A DNA stretch of 64,000 nucleotides from Allobosea lathyri (lineage in GTDB: Bacteria; Pseudomonadota; Alphaproteobacteria; Rhizobiales; Beijerinckiaceae). Where the stretch lies: NCBI RefSeq assembly GCF_900108245.1, contig NZ_FNUY01000003.1:541629-605628 (forward strand), read 5' to 3'. Both the position numbers and the translations under genes were made by a program. Below the pieces are notes generated by a model. It ran no database searches, was not told the origin of the DNA, and saw only the letters and a list, made by a program, of their open reading frames with translations. Shown here in pieces: positions 20,700-29,044 of the stretch; within the stretch, counting starts at the first letter, position 1; the number at the start of each line of letters is the position of its first letter.

Positions 20700-22133
20700 A
20701 TGAACGTTCGTTTCGCACGAGGCCGGGGCAAATCTGCTGCCGGAGCATTGGCGGTGACGCTGATGATCGGCCTTTGCCCCTGGCCTGCATTCGGTCAGGC
20801 CCGTCAGGTCCCCGAGACGCGCCAGCAGGTCACCTTGTCCTTCGCGCCGCTGGTGCAGAACAGCGCCGCCGCCGTGGTCAACGTCTATGGAGCGCGCGTC
20901 GAGAAGCGGCCGCAGAACCCCTTCATGGACGACCCGTTCTTCCGGCGCTTCTTCGGGGACGGCGGTTTTGGCGTGCCGAAGGACCGGGTGCAACGTTCGC
21001 TCGGCTCGGGCGTCGTGGTCGATGCAAGCGGGCTTGTGGTCACCAACAACCACGTCATCGAGGGCATGAGCGAGGTCAAGGTCGCCTTCGCCGACAAGCG
21101 CGAGGTCGAGGCGACGATCCTGCTGCGCGATCCACGCACCGACCTCGCCGTGCTCAAGCTCAAGGCCGTCAAGGATCTCGCCGCCATCGAGCTGGCGGAT
21201 TCCGATCAGGTCCTGGTCGGCGACATCGTGCTCGCCATCGGCAATCCCTTCGGCGTCGGGCAGACCGTGACGCAGGGCATCGTCTCGGCGCTGGCACGTA
21301 CGCAGATCGGCGTGGGCGACGCGCAGTCCTTCATCCAGACCGATGCCGCGATCAATCCGGGCAATTCCGGCGGCGCGCTCATCGACATGCAAGGACGTGT
21401 CGTAGGGATCAACACCGCGATCTTCTCCCGCTCGGGCGGGAGCGTCGGCATCGGCTTTGCCATTCCCTCGGCCATGGTCCGGGTCGTCTTGGAAAGCGCC
21501 AAGGCCGGCGCGACGACGGTTCGCCGTCCCTGGTTCGGTGCCAGGCTTCAGGTGCTCACCGCCGATGTCGCCGACGGGCTTGGGCTCGACCGGCCGGCAG
21601 GCTCCGTCGTTGCCAGCCTTGTCGAGAAGGGGCCGGCGGCAGAGGCGGGGCTGCAGCGCTCCGACGTGATCCAGGCCGTGGACGGCATCATGGTCGACGA
21701 TCCCGAGGCCTTCGGCTATCGCTTCGCCACCCGCCCGCTCGGCGGCATGACCTCGCTCACCGTGCTGCGCAGCGGGCGCAAGGTCGTGCTGCCGGTCAAG
21801 CTGATCCCGGCGCCGGAAACGCGGCCGCGAGACCCCGTGGCTCTGGCCGGGCGCTCGCCGCTGGCGGGGCTGACCGTGATGAACCTCTCCCCGGCTTTGG
21901 CCGAGGAACTCGCGATCGATGCCGCAACGGACGGTGTCGTCATCGGTGAGATCGAGGAGGGCAGCACGGCTGCGCGCATTGGCTTCCAGAAGGGCGACGT
22001 CCTCCAGGCCCTGAACGGCGAGCGCATGGCGACATCGCGAGAGGTCGAGACCGCCCTGAAGGAGCGCAGGCGCGCCTGGGAGGTGACGATCTCGCGCGGC
22101 GGGCAGACCGTGACCTCGGTCTTTCCCGGGTGA
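20700..22133 (+). CDS. HtrA/Deg-family periplasmic serine protease with two PDZ domains
   Basis: The start at 20700 follows GAGGACC and opens a signal peptide (AAGALAVTLMIGLCPWPAFGQA), giving 477 residues. The trypsin-like domain has the catalytic triad His118 (TNNHVIEG), Asp148 (RTDLAVLKL) and Ser223 (INPGNSGGALID). The PFFRRFFGDG segment before it is the LA-loop region of Deg proteins. Two PDZ domains follow: about residues 280-370 (WFGARLQVLTADVADGLGLD) and 390-475 (DGVVIGEIEEGSTAARIGFQKGDVLQALNGE). It acts in periplasmic protein quality control. The sequence does not decide between DegP, DegQ and other Deg types. Confidence 0.93.
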   Translation: MNVRFARGRGKSAAGALAVTLMIGLCPWPAFGQARQVPETRQQVTLSFAPLVQNSAAAVVNVYGARVEKRPQNPFMDDPFFRRFFGDGGFGVPKDRVQRSLGSGVVVDASGLVVTNNHVIEGMSEVKVAFADKREVEATILLRDPRTDLAVLKLKAVKDLAAIELADSDQVLVGDIVLAIGNPFGVGQTVTQGIVSALARTQIGVGDAQSFIQTDAAINPGNSGGALIDMQGRVVGINTAIFSRSGGSVGIGFAIPSAMVRVVLESAKAGATTVRRPWFGARLQVLTADVADGLGLDRPAGSVVASLVEKGPAAEAGLQRSDVIQAVDGIMVDDPEAFGYRFATRPLGGMTSLTVLRSGRKVVLPVKLIPAPETRPRDPVALAGRSPLAGLTVMNLSPALAEELAIDAATDGVVIGEIEEGSTAARIGFQKGDVLQALNGERMATSREVETALKERRRAWEVTISRGGQTVTSVFPG

Positions 22134-22165
22134 GCGTCGAAAGCGCCAGTCTTGATCGGTAATCG

Positions 22166-23482
22166 ATGACGATGTCTCTTTTCGAGGAAGCTGCTCCGCG
22201 CCCTCTCGCGGAGGTGCTTCGCCCCCAGCGCCTCGCGGACGTTCTCGGCCAGGATCACCTTCTGGCCGATGACGGTCCGATCGGGCGGATGGTGGCGTCC
22301 AAACGCCTGTCGTCCTTCATCCTCTGGGGGCCGCCCGGGGTGGGAAAGACCACGATCGCCCGGCTTGTCGCGACGCAGGTCGGGCTCGATTTCGTGCAGT
22401 TGTCGGCCGTGCTTTCAGGAGTGGCCGACCTGCGCAAGGTCATCGAGGCCGCAAAGCAGCTGCGTCTGGGCGCGGGCCGGCAGACGGCGCTTTTCGTCGA
22501 TGAATTGCACCGTTTCAACCGGACGACCCAGGACGCCATGCTTCCTCATGTCGAGGATGGAACGATAACGCTGATCGGCGCGACCACCGAGAATCCAAGC
22601 TTCAGCATGGTCGCGGCGCTGCTGTCGCGGACCAAGGTCTATACCCTGAAGCGCTTCGAACGAGCGGATCTGCTCAAGCTGGCGGAACGTGCGGAGGCTT
22701 ACACCGGCAGGCTCCTGCCGCTGGACGAGAAGGCCAGGAACGCGCTCGTCGAGATGGCCGATGGCGACGGACGTTATCTTCTGGGGCTTTGCGAGGAACT
22801 CCTCGCACTGCCGAGGGACGAGGTGCTCGATACAGCCGGACTGGCGGATGTCGTGCAGAAGCGGGCGCCGATCTACGACAAGGGGCAGGAGGAGCATTAC
22901 AATCTCCTGAGCTGCTTTCATAAGAGCCTTCGCGGCAGCGATGTGCAGGCGGCGCTCTATTGGGCGGCCCGCATGATGATCGGCGGCGAGGACCCCGGCA
23001 CGATCTTTCGGCGGCTGGCCTGCGCTGCGTCCGAGGATGTCGGGATGGCCGATCCTCAGGCGATGCCTCAGGTGATCGCGGCCTGGAACGCATTCGAGCG
23101 GGTTGGCTGGCCTGAAGGCAAGCTCTTCATGGGGCAGGCGATCACCTATGTCGCCACCGCGCCGAAATCCAACGCGACCTATATGGGGTTCAGCAGTGCG
23201 CTTGCGCTCGCTCAGAACACCGGCTCGTTGCCGCCGCCCAAGCACATCCTGAACGCGCCGACCAAGCTCATGAAGGAACTCGGGTATCATGCCGGATACC
23301 GGTATGATCACGACTTCCCCGATGCGTTTTCGGGCCAGGAATTCTTCCCCGACGAACTGGCGGGCACGAACCGCCCGGAGTTCTATGCGCCCAATGAGCG
23401 CGGGTTCGAGCGGGACATCAAGAAGCGGCTCGATTTCTGGAACCGGAGCAAAGCCGGGAGAAAGGCAGCAGACGACGAATAG
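22166..23482 (+). CDS. rarA: Replication-associated recombination protein A (AAA ATPase)
   Basis: The 438-residue RarA/MgsA protein acts at stalled replication forks. It shows the clamp-loader-like ATPase core: LADVLGQDHLLADDGPIGRM, Walker A GPPGVGKTT (about 55-63), Walker B ALFVDELHRFN, and the sensor 1 segment IGATTENPSF. The C-terminal tetramerisation part is typical (DPGTIFRRLACAASEDVGMADPQAM, APKSNATYMGFSSALALAQ, PTKLMKELGYHAGYRYDHDFPDAFSGQEFFPDEL). It lies 32 bases after the HtrA gene and may be co-transcribed; the pairing of the two is common in Hyphomicrobiales (from memory). Confidence 0.95.
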   Translation: MTMSLFEEAAPRPLAEVLRPQRLADVLGQDHLLADDGPIGRMVASKRLSSFILWGPPGVGKTTIARLVATQVGLDFVQLSAVLSGVADLRKVIEAAKQLRLGAGRQTALFVDELHRFNRTTQDAMLPHVEDGTITLIGATTENPSFSMVAALLSRTKVYTLKRFERADLLKLAERAEAYTGRLLPLDEKARNALVEMADGDGRYLLGLCEELLALPRDEVLDTAGLADVVQKRAPIYDKGQEEHYNLLSCFHKSLRGSDVQAALYWAARMMIGGEDPGTIFRRLACAASEDVGMADPQAMPQVIAAWNAFERVGWPEGKLFMGQAITYVATAPKSNATYMGFSSALALAQNTGSLPPPKHILNAPTKLMKELGYHAGYRYDHDFPDAFSGQEFFPDELAGTNRPEFYAPNERGFERDIKKRLDFWNRSKAGRKAADDE

Positions 23483-23787
23483 GCGGTTGGGCTGTGGCGA
23501 TCCCGCACGGAACGCGCAGTCCTCCTCGGTGACCGCACGTCGGCTGGGATCCATCGGGCTGAGCGGCAGCTTCAAGAACAGTGAATCATCCCAATCGGAT
23601 GCCGGGTCAATATTGTGCCTGGTCGGTTTCTGTCTGGAGATCGGACCATCATGCTGGTCGCGGTATCGCCGGCCGCAATATCGAGCCCATCGAATCGTGC
23701 CGTGCGGTTCTTCCGATCAGGGCACCGACCCCAGGCAGCGCAGGCACATCATTCACGCCCGCGCTGTCTTCACCCGGAAGGCATGAC
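23483..23787. other. Convergent gap between rarA and copZ
   Basis: These 305 bases between the rarA stop and the copZ stop contain several short frames on both strands, none with a binding site or recognisable product. I see no hairpin with a T run, RNA gene or clear repeat. Confidence 0.4.
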
Positions 23788-24060
23788 TCAGGCCGAAGCG
23801 AGAGCCGCGCTTGGCGTGTAACCGGCGCCGGAGACGATCGACTTGATCGCGGCATAATCGCCAGAGCCCTTGACCGATACGAGCTTGGAGGCCGGATCGG
23901 CGTCCACGGTCGTGCCCGGCAGCGCGGACTCGATCGCCGACTTGATCGTTCCCGCGCAATGGCCGCAGGTCATGTCCTCGACGGTGAAATTCAGCGCGCC
24001 GGGAGCGGTATTTGCCGCCGAATCCGTGGCGGCTCGGGAATGTTGTTCGCACGAGCACAT
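23788..24060 (-). CDS. copZ: Copper chaperone, heavy-metal-associated domain protein
   Basis: A 90-residue single HMA domain with the metal-binding loop MTCGHC (residues 30-35) in LNFTVEDMTCGHCAGTIKSAIESALPG. It starts MCSCEQHS, so a Cys/His-containing N-terminal extension of about 24 residues precedes the domain. It should bind Cu(I) and hand it to CopA, which is encoded divergently. AGGAGG lies 8 bases before the ATG. A CueR-type promoter is directly upstream, nearly identical to that of copA. Confidence 0.9.
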   Translation of the reverse strand: MCSCEQHSRAATDSAANTAPGALNFTVEDMTCGHCAGTIKSAIESALPGTTVDADPASKLVSVKGSGDYAAIKSIVSGAGYTPSAALASA

Positions 24061-24094
24061 GGCCGTGACCTCCTGATTGGTTATCGTCCCGGTG

Positions 24095-24125
24095 AGGCTG
24101 CGGCTTCCTATCGTGGTAAGGTCAA
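24095..24125 (-). promoter_or_regulatory. CueR-type promoter of copZ
   Basis: On the minus strand TTGACC (24120-24125) and CAGCCT (24095-24100) are separated by 19 bases, the stretched spacing of MerR-family promoters. The spacer holds the dyad CCTTACC...GGAAG. It shares 16 identical leading bases with the copA promoter. Confidence 0.7.
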
Positions 24126-24197
24126 GAGGTTTTTTCAGAAATTTTCGACGCCCTCGGGCAGGGCGAAAAGAATGTCAGGCTGACCTCGAAAAAGCGC

Positions 24198-24228
24198 TTG
24201 ACCTTACCACGATGGGAAGCTGCATACC
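24198..24228 (+). promoter_or_regulatory. CueR-type promoter of copA
   Basis: TTGACC (24198-24203), a 19-base spacer containing CTTACCACGATGGGAAG, then CATACC (24223-24228). The long spacer and the dyad fit activation by a CueR homologue, which is encoded just downstream of copA. Transcription starting near 24235 rules out start codons upstream of it. Confidence 0.7.
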
Positions 24229-24256
24229 ATTTGCCATCATGGATTGGAGAGACGTT

Positions 24257-26797
24257 ATGTCGACTGTCGCGATGGCTGGGAAAGCGGGTTCCGCTCCGCC
24301 AGAACTGGAGATTTCCGTTTCCGGAATGACCTGCGCTTCCTGCGTCGGCCGCGTGGAGCGCGCGCTCGCTTCGGTGCAAGGCGTCAAGGCTGTCGCGGTC
24401 AATCTTGCAACCGAGCGGGCGCGCGTGACGCTGTCCGACGCCAGGACTGATACGGCGCAGCTCGTCGATGCGATCCGCAAGGCCGGCTACGAGCCGAGCG
24501 AGGACATGATCGAGCTCAAGGTGGCGGGCATGACCTGCGCCTCCTGCGTGGGGCGGGTGGAAAAGGCGCTGAAGGCGGTTCCCGGCGTCCTCGAGGCGAG
24601 CGTCAACCTCGCCACCGAGCGCGCCTCCATCAGGTTCATTGGCGGTGGCGACACGCCTTCGCGCCTTGCCGCGGCCGTTGCCGCCGCGGGTTACGAAGCC
24701 GAGAAGATCGTCGCGGGCGTCGACGCGTCGGAGCGCGAGCAGCGGGAAAAAGACGAAGAGCAGGCCCGGTTGAAGCGGGCCGTCATCATCGCCGGCATCG
24801 CGACCGTGCCGCTGCTCGTCTTCGAGATGGGCACGCATATGTTCGAGCCGCTGCACCATTTCCTGGCCGGGCGGGTCGGCGAGTTCAACATCAAGGTGCT
24901 GTCGTTCCTGCTGGCCAGCTTCGTCCAGTTCGGCCCCGGCCTGCGCTTTCTGCAAAAGGGCTGGCCCGCGCTCCTGCGCGGCGCGCCTGACATGAATTCG
25001 CTGGTCATGCTGGGGACCTCGGCGGCCTATCTCTATTCCACGGTCGCGACCTTCGCGCCCGACATCCTGCCCGAGGGCACCGACTACACCTATTTCGAGG
25101 CCGGCGCGGTCATCGTCACCCTGATCCTGATGGGGCGCTGGTTCGAGGCGCGGGCAAAGGGGCGCACGAGCGAGGCGATCAAGCGGCTGATGTCGCTGCA
25201 GGCCAAGTCCGCGCGCGTCGTCAGGGATGGGGTCGAGGTCGATGTGGGCATCGAATCCGTGCGGCTCGGCGACATCGTCCTCGTCCGGCCGGGCGAGCGA
25301 ATCCCTGTTGATGGCGAGGTCGTCGAAGGCGCGTCCTATGTCGATGAATCGATGATCACGGGCGAGCCAGTACCGGCCCGCAAGGAGCCCGGCGCGCCCG
25401 TGACAGGCGGCACCGTCAACGGCACCGGCGCCTTCCGGTTCACGGCCCAGAAGGTCGGGGCCGACACGCTGCTGGCCCAGATCGTTCGCACGGTCGAGGC
25501 GGCGCAGGGGGCCAAGCTGCCGATTCAGGCGATGGTCGACAAGGTGACGATGTGGTTCGTGCCGGCCGTCATGCTCATGGCGTTGGTGACCTTCATCATC
25601 TGGCTGTTGGTCGGCCCGTCCCCGGCGCTGTCCTATGCGCTGGTGAACGCGGTCGCCGTCCTGATCATCGCCTGCCCCTGCGCGATGGGGCTGGCGACGC
25701 CGACCTCGATCATGGTGGGCACGGGCAAGGGCGCCGAGCTCGGCATCCTGTTCCGCAAGGGCGAGGCGCTGCAGTCGCTCAGGGATGCCGAAGTCGTCGC
25801 GCTCGACAAGACGGGAACGCTGACGAAGGGCCGGCCGGAACTGACCGATATCATCGTGTCCAAGGGCTTTTCGGAGAGCGAGGTTCTTCGCCTGGTGGCT
25901 TCGGTCGAGACGCAATCGGAGCATCCGGTTGCCGAAGCGATCGTCGCCGCGGCGCGCGGGCAGGGCCTTGCGCTGGCCGGTGTCGCCGACTTCGGCAGCG
26001 AGCCGGGGTTCGGTGTGAAGGCAAGCGTCGATGGCCGGACCGTCGAGGTTGGTGCGGACAGGCTGATGCGGCGTCTCGGGCTCGACATTGCCGCCTTCAG
26101 CGAGGAGGCCATGGAGATGGGCGACGCCGGCAAGACGCCGCTCTATGCCGCAATCGACGGCAAATTAGCGGCCATCATCGCGGTGGCGGACCCGATCAAG
26201 GAGACGACGCCGGAGGCGATCGCGGCGCTGAAGGCGCTCGGCCTGCGTGTCGTCATGATCACCGGCGACAACAGCCGCACGGCGCATGCCATAGCCAAGC
26301 GGCTCGGTATCGGCGAGGTCGTTGCCGAGGTTCTGCCGACCGACAAGGCTGATGTCGTCAAATCGCTGCAGGCCAAGGGGGCCAAGGTCGCCTTTGTCGG
26401 CGACGGGATCAACGATGCTCCCGCACTGGCGCAGGCCGATGTCGGGCTGGCCATCGGCACCGGCACCGACATCGCGATCGAGAGCGCGGATGTCGTGCTG
26501 ATGTCGGGAGATCTCAACGCGGTGGCCAAGGCGATCGGGCTCTCGCAGGCGACGATCGCGAACATCCGCCAGAATCTGATCTGGGCTTTCGGCTACAATG
26601 TCCTGCTGATCCCGGTTGCTGCCGGCGCGCTCTATCCGAGCTTCGGCGTCCTGATGTCTCCGATGTTCGCGGGTTTGGCGATGGCGCTATCGAGCGTCAG
26701 CGTCCTGACCAATGCATTGCGGCTCAAGCGCTTCGGGGCGAACGACAAGGCGGTGGTCGCCAGCCAGACCCGGTCGCGGCTTGTGGCTGCAGAATGA
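24257..26797 (+). CDS. copA: Cu(I)-exporting P1B-type ATPase
   Basis: The start at 24257 has GGAGAG 6-8 bases upstream and lies just past the CueR-type promoter, giving 846 residues; the frame stays open further upstream but that region precedes the transcript start. Two N-terminal HMA domains carry GMTCASC (first CASC at residues 26-29, the second about 75 residues later). The core has TGEP in the actuator domain, the transmembrane CPC motif ([13 protein letters not shown]), the phosphorylation motif [18 protein letters not shown] (the HP motif) and [19 protein letters not shown] plus the two CASC loops indicate Cu(I)/Ag(I) export from the cytoplasm. Confidence 0.96.
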   Translation: MSTVAMAGKAGSAPPELEISVSGMTCASCVGRVERALASVQGVKAVAVNLATERARVTLSDARTDTAQLVDAIRKAGYEPSEDMIELKVAGMTCASCVGRVEKALKAVPGVLEASVNLATERASIRFIGGGDTPSRLAAAVAAAGYEAEKIVAGVDASEREQREKDEEQARLKRAVIIAGIATVPLLVFEMGTHMFEPLHHFLAGRVGEFNIKVLSFLLASFVQFGPGLRFLQKGWPALLRGAPDMNSLVMLGTSAAYLYSTVATFAPDILPEGTDYTYFEAGAVIVTLILMGRWFEARAKGRTSEAIKRLMSLQAKSARVVRDGVEVDVGIESVRLGDIVLVRPGERIPVDGEVVEGASYVDESMITGEPVPARKEPGAPVTGGTVNGTGAFRFTAQKVGADTLLAQIVRTVEAAQGAKLPIQAMVDKVTMWFVPAVMLMALVTFIIWLLVGPSPALSYALVNAVAVLIIACPCAMGLATPTSIMVGTGKGAELGILFRKGEALQSLRDAEVVALDKTGTLTKGRPELTDIIVSKGFSESEVLRLVASVETQSEHPVAEAIVAAARGQGLALAGVADFGSEPGFGVKASVDGRTVEVGADRLMRRLGLDIAAFSEEAMEMGDAGKTPLYAAIDGKLAAIIAVADPIKETTPEAIAALKALGLRVVMITGDNSRTAHAIAKRLGIGEVVAEVLPTDKADVVKSLQAKGAKVAFVGDGINDAPALAQADVGLAIGTGTDIAIESADVVLMSGDLNAVAKAIGLSQATIANIRQNLIWAFGYNVLLIPVAAGALYPSFGVLMSPMFAGLAMALSSVSVLTNALRLKRFGANDKAVVASQTRSRLVAAE

Positions 26798-26828
26798 TTT
26801 CGAACTCAAACGACAGGGAGACGATGCC

Positions 26829-27326
26829 ATGAACATCGGACAGGCAGCTTCCGCCTCGGGCGTCACGGCCAAGATGATCCGCTACTACGAGAGCATCGGC
26901 CTCATCGCGGCGGCGGTTCGGACGCAAGCCGGATATCGCGTTTATTCGAGCGAGGATATCCATGCCCTTCGCTTCATCAAGCGCGCCCGCAATATGGGGT
27001 TCTCGATGGACGAGGCCCGCGAACTCCTGGCTCTCTGGCGCGACAAGACCCGCGCCAGCGCCGATGTGAAGAGCTTTGCGCTCAAGCATGTCCGCGAGCT
27101 CGAAGCCAAGATCGCGGAGCTTCAGGCGATGGCGCAGACCATCAAGCATCTCGCGAACAACTGTCATGGCGACGATCGTCCGGATTGTCCGATCCTGGCT
27201 GATATCGCCGATGTGACGCCCCAGCGGAAGGCGGCCAATGGCAATGGCAAGTCCAAACGCGGCACGCAGGACCATGCCGATTGCAGCTGCGACGATGCGG
27301 CCCCGGCCGCTCCGCAAAAGCACTAG
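26829..27326 (+). CDS. cueR: CueR-type MerR-family copper-responsive regulator
   Basis: The 165-residue protein begins MNIGQAASASGVTAKMIRYYESIGLI, the MerR winged helix. A dimerisation helix follows, then the metal loop NCHGDDRPDCPI, with Cys112 and Cys120 at the same numbers as the two Cu(I) ligands of E. coli CueR. The C-terminal tail, about 35 residues longer than E. coli CueR, carries an extra DCSCDD motif of unknown use. The start is preceded by CAGGGAGACG and lies 31 bases after copA, so it belongs to the copA transcript. It is the likely regulator of the two 19-base-spacer promoters. Confidence 0.93.
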   Translation: MNIGQAASASGVTAKMIRYYESIGLIAAAVRTQAGYRVYSSEDIHALRFIKRARNMGFSMDEARELLALWRDKTRASADVKSFALKHVRELEAKIAELQAMAQTIKHLANNCHGDDRPDCPILADIADVTPQRKAANGNGKSKRGTQDHADCSCDDAAPAAPQKH

Positions 27327-27385
27327 AGCCGATCGACATCGCTACAGGCCCGGCGGCCGCGCTTGCGTGGGGTCGTCCAACGCCC

Positions 27386-27413
27386 TAAATATCCTATAGG
27401 GGAGTATAGTATG
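27386..27413 (+). promoter_or_regulatory. Promoter -10 and probable DmeR operator
   Basis: A -35 TTGCGT (27363-27368) and -10 TAAATA (27386-27391) are 17 bases apart. Just downstream the word CTATAGGGGAGTATAG (27394-27409) has AT-rich half sites around a G tract, the form of RcnR/DmeR operators described in rhizobia. It overlaps both the expected transcript start and the ribosome-binding site (GGGGAG) of dmeR, so bound DmeR would block its own operon. Confidence 0.65.
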
Positions 27414-27686
27414 TCCCATCTCAAGGCCAACAAGGATCGGCTCATCGCCCGCGTCCGGCGGATCGCTGGGCAGATGGCGGCCGTCGAGCGGGCGCTGGAT
27501 GCGGATGCGACCTGTGCGGCGGTGCTCCAGCAGGTTGCTGCAGCGCGCGGCGCGATCCACGGGCTGATGGACGAGATCGTCGAGGACCATGTCCGCGAGC
27601 ATGTTGCCCGCCCTGACCTGACCGCCGACGAGCGCGCCGTCGGTGCCGAGGAATTGATCGCGGTCATCCGCCGCTACGCGAAATAG
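27411..27686 (+). CDS. dmeR: DmeR, RcnR/CsoR-family nickel-cobalt repressor
   Basis: The 91-residue all-helical protein has the RcnR-type ligand set His3, Cys35, His60 and His64 (MSHLK; ATCAAVLQQVAAARGAIHGLM; DHVREHV). This set, rather than the Cys-His-Cys of CsoR, points to Ni(II)/Co(II). It lies 13 bases before the DmeF exporter gene in the same order as the rhizobial dmeRF operon, with its own operator in front. The ATG at 27411 is preferred over an in-frame start at 27363, which would sit on the promoter. Confidence 0.9.
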   Translation: MSHLKANKDRLIARVRRIAGQMAAVERALDADATCAAVLQQVAAARGAIHGLMDEIVEDHVREHVARPDLTADERAVGAEELIAVIRRYAK

Positions 27687-27699
27687 GGAAGGGCACATC

Positions 27700-28710
27700 A
27701 TGACGACCCGAAACGGCATCGAAGCGCTCAGCCACGACCATGTCTTTCTCGGAGACAGTCACGAGGAGAACGCGCGGCGAACCCTGTGGGTGGTCGCCCT
27801 GACGGCGGTGATGATGGTCGGCGAGATCGTCGCCGGCACGATCTTCAACTCGATGGCGCTGCTGGCTGACGGCTTTCACATGGCGACCCATGCCGGTGCG
27901 TTGGCAGTGGCCGCGGCGGCCTACGCATTCGCCCGGCGTCATGCGACGAACCGGCGCTACAGTTTCGGGACCGGCAAGGTCGGTGATCTCGCCGGCTTCG
28001 CCTCGGCGCTCATCCTGGGCGTTGTCGCTGTCGGGATCGCCTTTGAGTCGGTCCAGCGGCTGCTCGACCCGCGCCCCGTCGCATTCGACCAGGCGACAAT
28101 CGTCGCGGTGCTCGGCCTGGTCGTGAACATCGTCAGCGCATTGCTGCTCAGCGGCGGTCATCACCACGGGCATGGCCACGACCACCACGCCCAAGACCAC
28201 CACGCCCAAGACCACCACGTCCAAGACCACAACCACGCTGGCGACCACCATGCCAGGCACGATCATGCTGGCGCCCATAGCCATGCCATGCGTCATCGCG
28301 ACAACAATCTGCGTTCAGCCTTCGTCCATGTGCTTGCCGACGCCCTGACCTCGGTGCTCGCGATCGCCGCGTTGCTGGCGGGCGCCTATCTCGGCTGGGT
28401 CTGGCTCGATCCGATGATGGGCATCGTGGGCGCGGTCGTCATTGCGGCCTGGTCCTTGACGCTGATGCGCGACACGGCCGCCGTCCTGCTCGATACGACC
28501 GACCACCACCTCGAGGCCGAAATACGCGAACATGTCGAAGCCGAGGGCGACGCCCATATCACGGACCTCCATGTCTGGCGCGTCGGTCCGGGCGCGCATG
28601 CGGCCATCGTCAGCGTCGCCGGTGCGGTCGATGGTGAGACGGTCCGCGCCCGGCTCGCGCCGGTTCACGAACTCGCCCATCTCACGGTCGAGACGAGGGC
28701 GGTCGCTTGA
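27700..28710 (+). CDS. dmeF: DmeF, cation diffusion facilitator for cobalt/nickel
   Basis: The 336-residue inner-membrane efflux protein has six hydrophobic segments and the DmeF-type site NSMALLADGFHMATHAGAL in TM2, with the matching HVLADALTSVLAI in TM5. Between TM4 and TM5 is a cytoplasmic loop of about 45 residues extremely rich in His, partly built from a 15-base tandem repeat (28180-28224, DHHAQ units). The C-terminal cytoplasmic domain (DHHLEAEIREHVEAEGDAHITDLHVWRVGPGAHAAIVSV) is complete. It should exchange Co(II) or Ni(II) for protons. Confidence 0.93.
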   Translation: MTTRNGIEALSHDHVFLGDSHEENARRTLWVVALTAVMMVGEIVAGTIFNSMALLADGFHMATHAGALAVAAAAYAFARRHATNRRYSFGTGKVGDLAGFASALILGVVAVGIAFESVQRLLDPRPVAFDQATIVAVLGLVVNIVSALLLSGGHHHGHGHDHHAQDHHAQDHHVQDHNHAGDHHARHDHAGAHSHAMRHRDNNLRSAFVHVLADALTSVLAIAALLAGAYLGWVWLDPMMGIVGAVVIAAWSLTLMRDTAAVLLDTTDHHLEAEIREHVEAEGDAHITDLHVWRVGPGAHAAIVSVAGAVDGETVRARLAPVHELAHLTVETRAVA

Positions 28711-28755
28711 AATCGTCCTGCATCAAATCGCCCTGCATCAAATCGTCCTGCATCG
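28711..28755 (+). repeat. 15-base tandem repeat, three copies
   Basis: AATCGTCCTGCATCA is repeated at 28711, 28726 (one change) and 28741 (last base differs), starting immediately after the dmeF TGA stop and running into the regulator remnant. Confidence 0.9.
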
Positions 28756-28910
28756 GCCATCTGCGCAAGGTCATCGAGATGATCGGGGTGGGGCGTCCCT
28801 GCCTCGATATCGCCGAAAACTGCAATCCACTTTTCGGGCAGGCGGCACCGGCATGCGTTCGTGATCGACCGCGAACACACGATCTGGCCGACCTACCGGT
28901 GATCGGCTAG
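28711..28910 (+). pseudogene. Remnant of a CsoR/RcnR-type metal-responsive regulator
   Basis: The frame from about 28756 reads HLRKVIEMIGVGRPCLDIAE, matching the middle of the DUF156 subfamily that reads HLRSVIEMI..GRSCLDIAQQLHAVEKAI. After codon 32 the match moves to another frame (KLQSTF...), and a third frame gives AFVIDREH where the family has ALVHDHIDH. The 5' end is replaced by three copies of a 15-base repeat. At least two frameshifts and a missing N-terminus mean no functional product. The gene probably belonged to the same metal-resistance set. The alternative is a chance match, which the continuous 20-residue block makes unlikely. Confidence 0.55.
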
Positions 28911-28978
28911 CTCGTTGTTTTTGCGTCGGCTTTTCCGAAAGCCGGAATCCACTCGAACGTCGATTGCAAGCGCTCTGG

Positions 28979-29010
28979 CATGGATCCCGGGTCAAGCCCG
29001 GGATGACCCA
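28979..29010. repeat. Palindromic dispersed repeat
   Basis: ATCCCGGGTCAAGCCCGGGAT is a near-perfect palindrome of the same family as 16716-16811. The preceding GCAAGCGCTCTGGCATGG is shared with the copy near 62590. It sits just past the end of the copper operon and might also stop its transcript. Confidence 0.7.
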
Positions 29011-29044
29011 GTGTTTCCGAGTAAAATCAGCACGGTCTTGCGGA

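Noticed and set aside
23483..23787. Small frames after rarA on both strands
   Set aside because: No binding sites, no protein-like composition and mutual overlap.
24122..25924. A 600-codon minus-strand frame opposite copA
   Set aside because: Shadow of copA; composition typical of antisense translation.
28180..28224. CRISPR-like short repeats
   Set aside because: Directly adjacent 15-base units without spacers inside the dmeF coding sequence; a coding tandem repeat.
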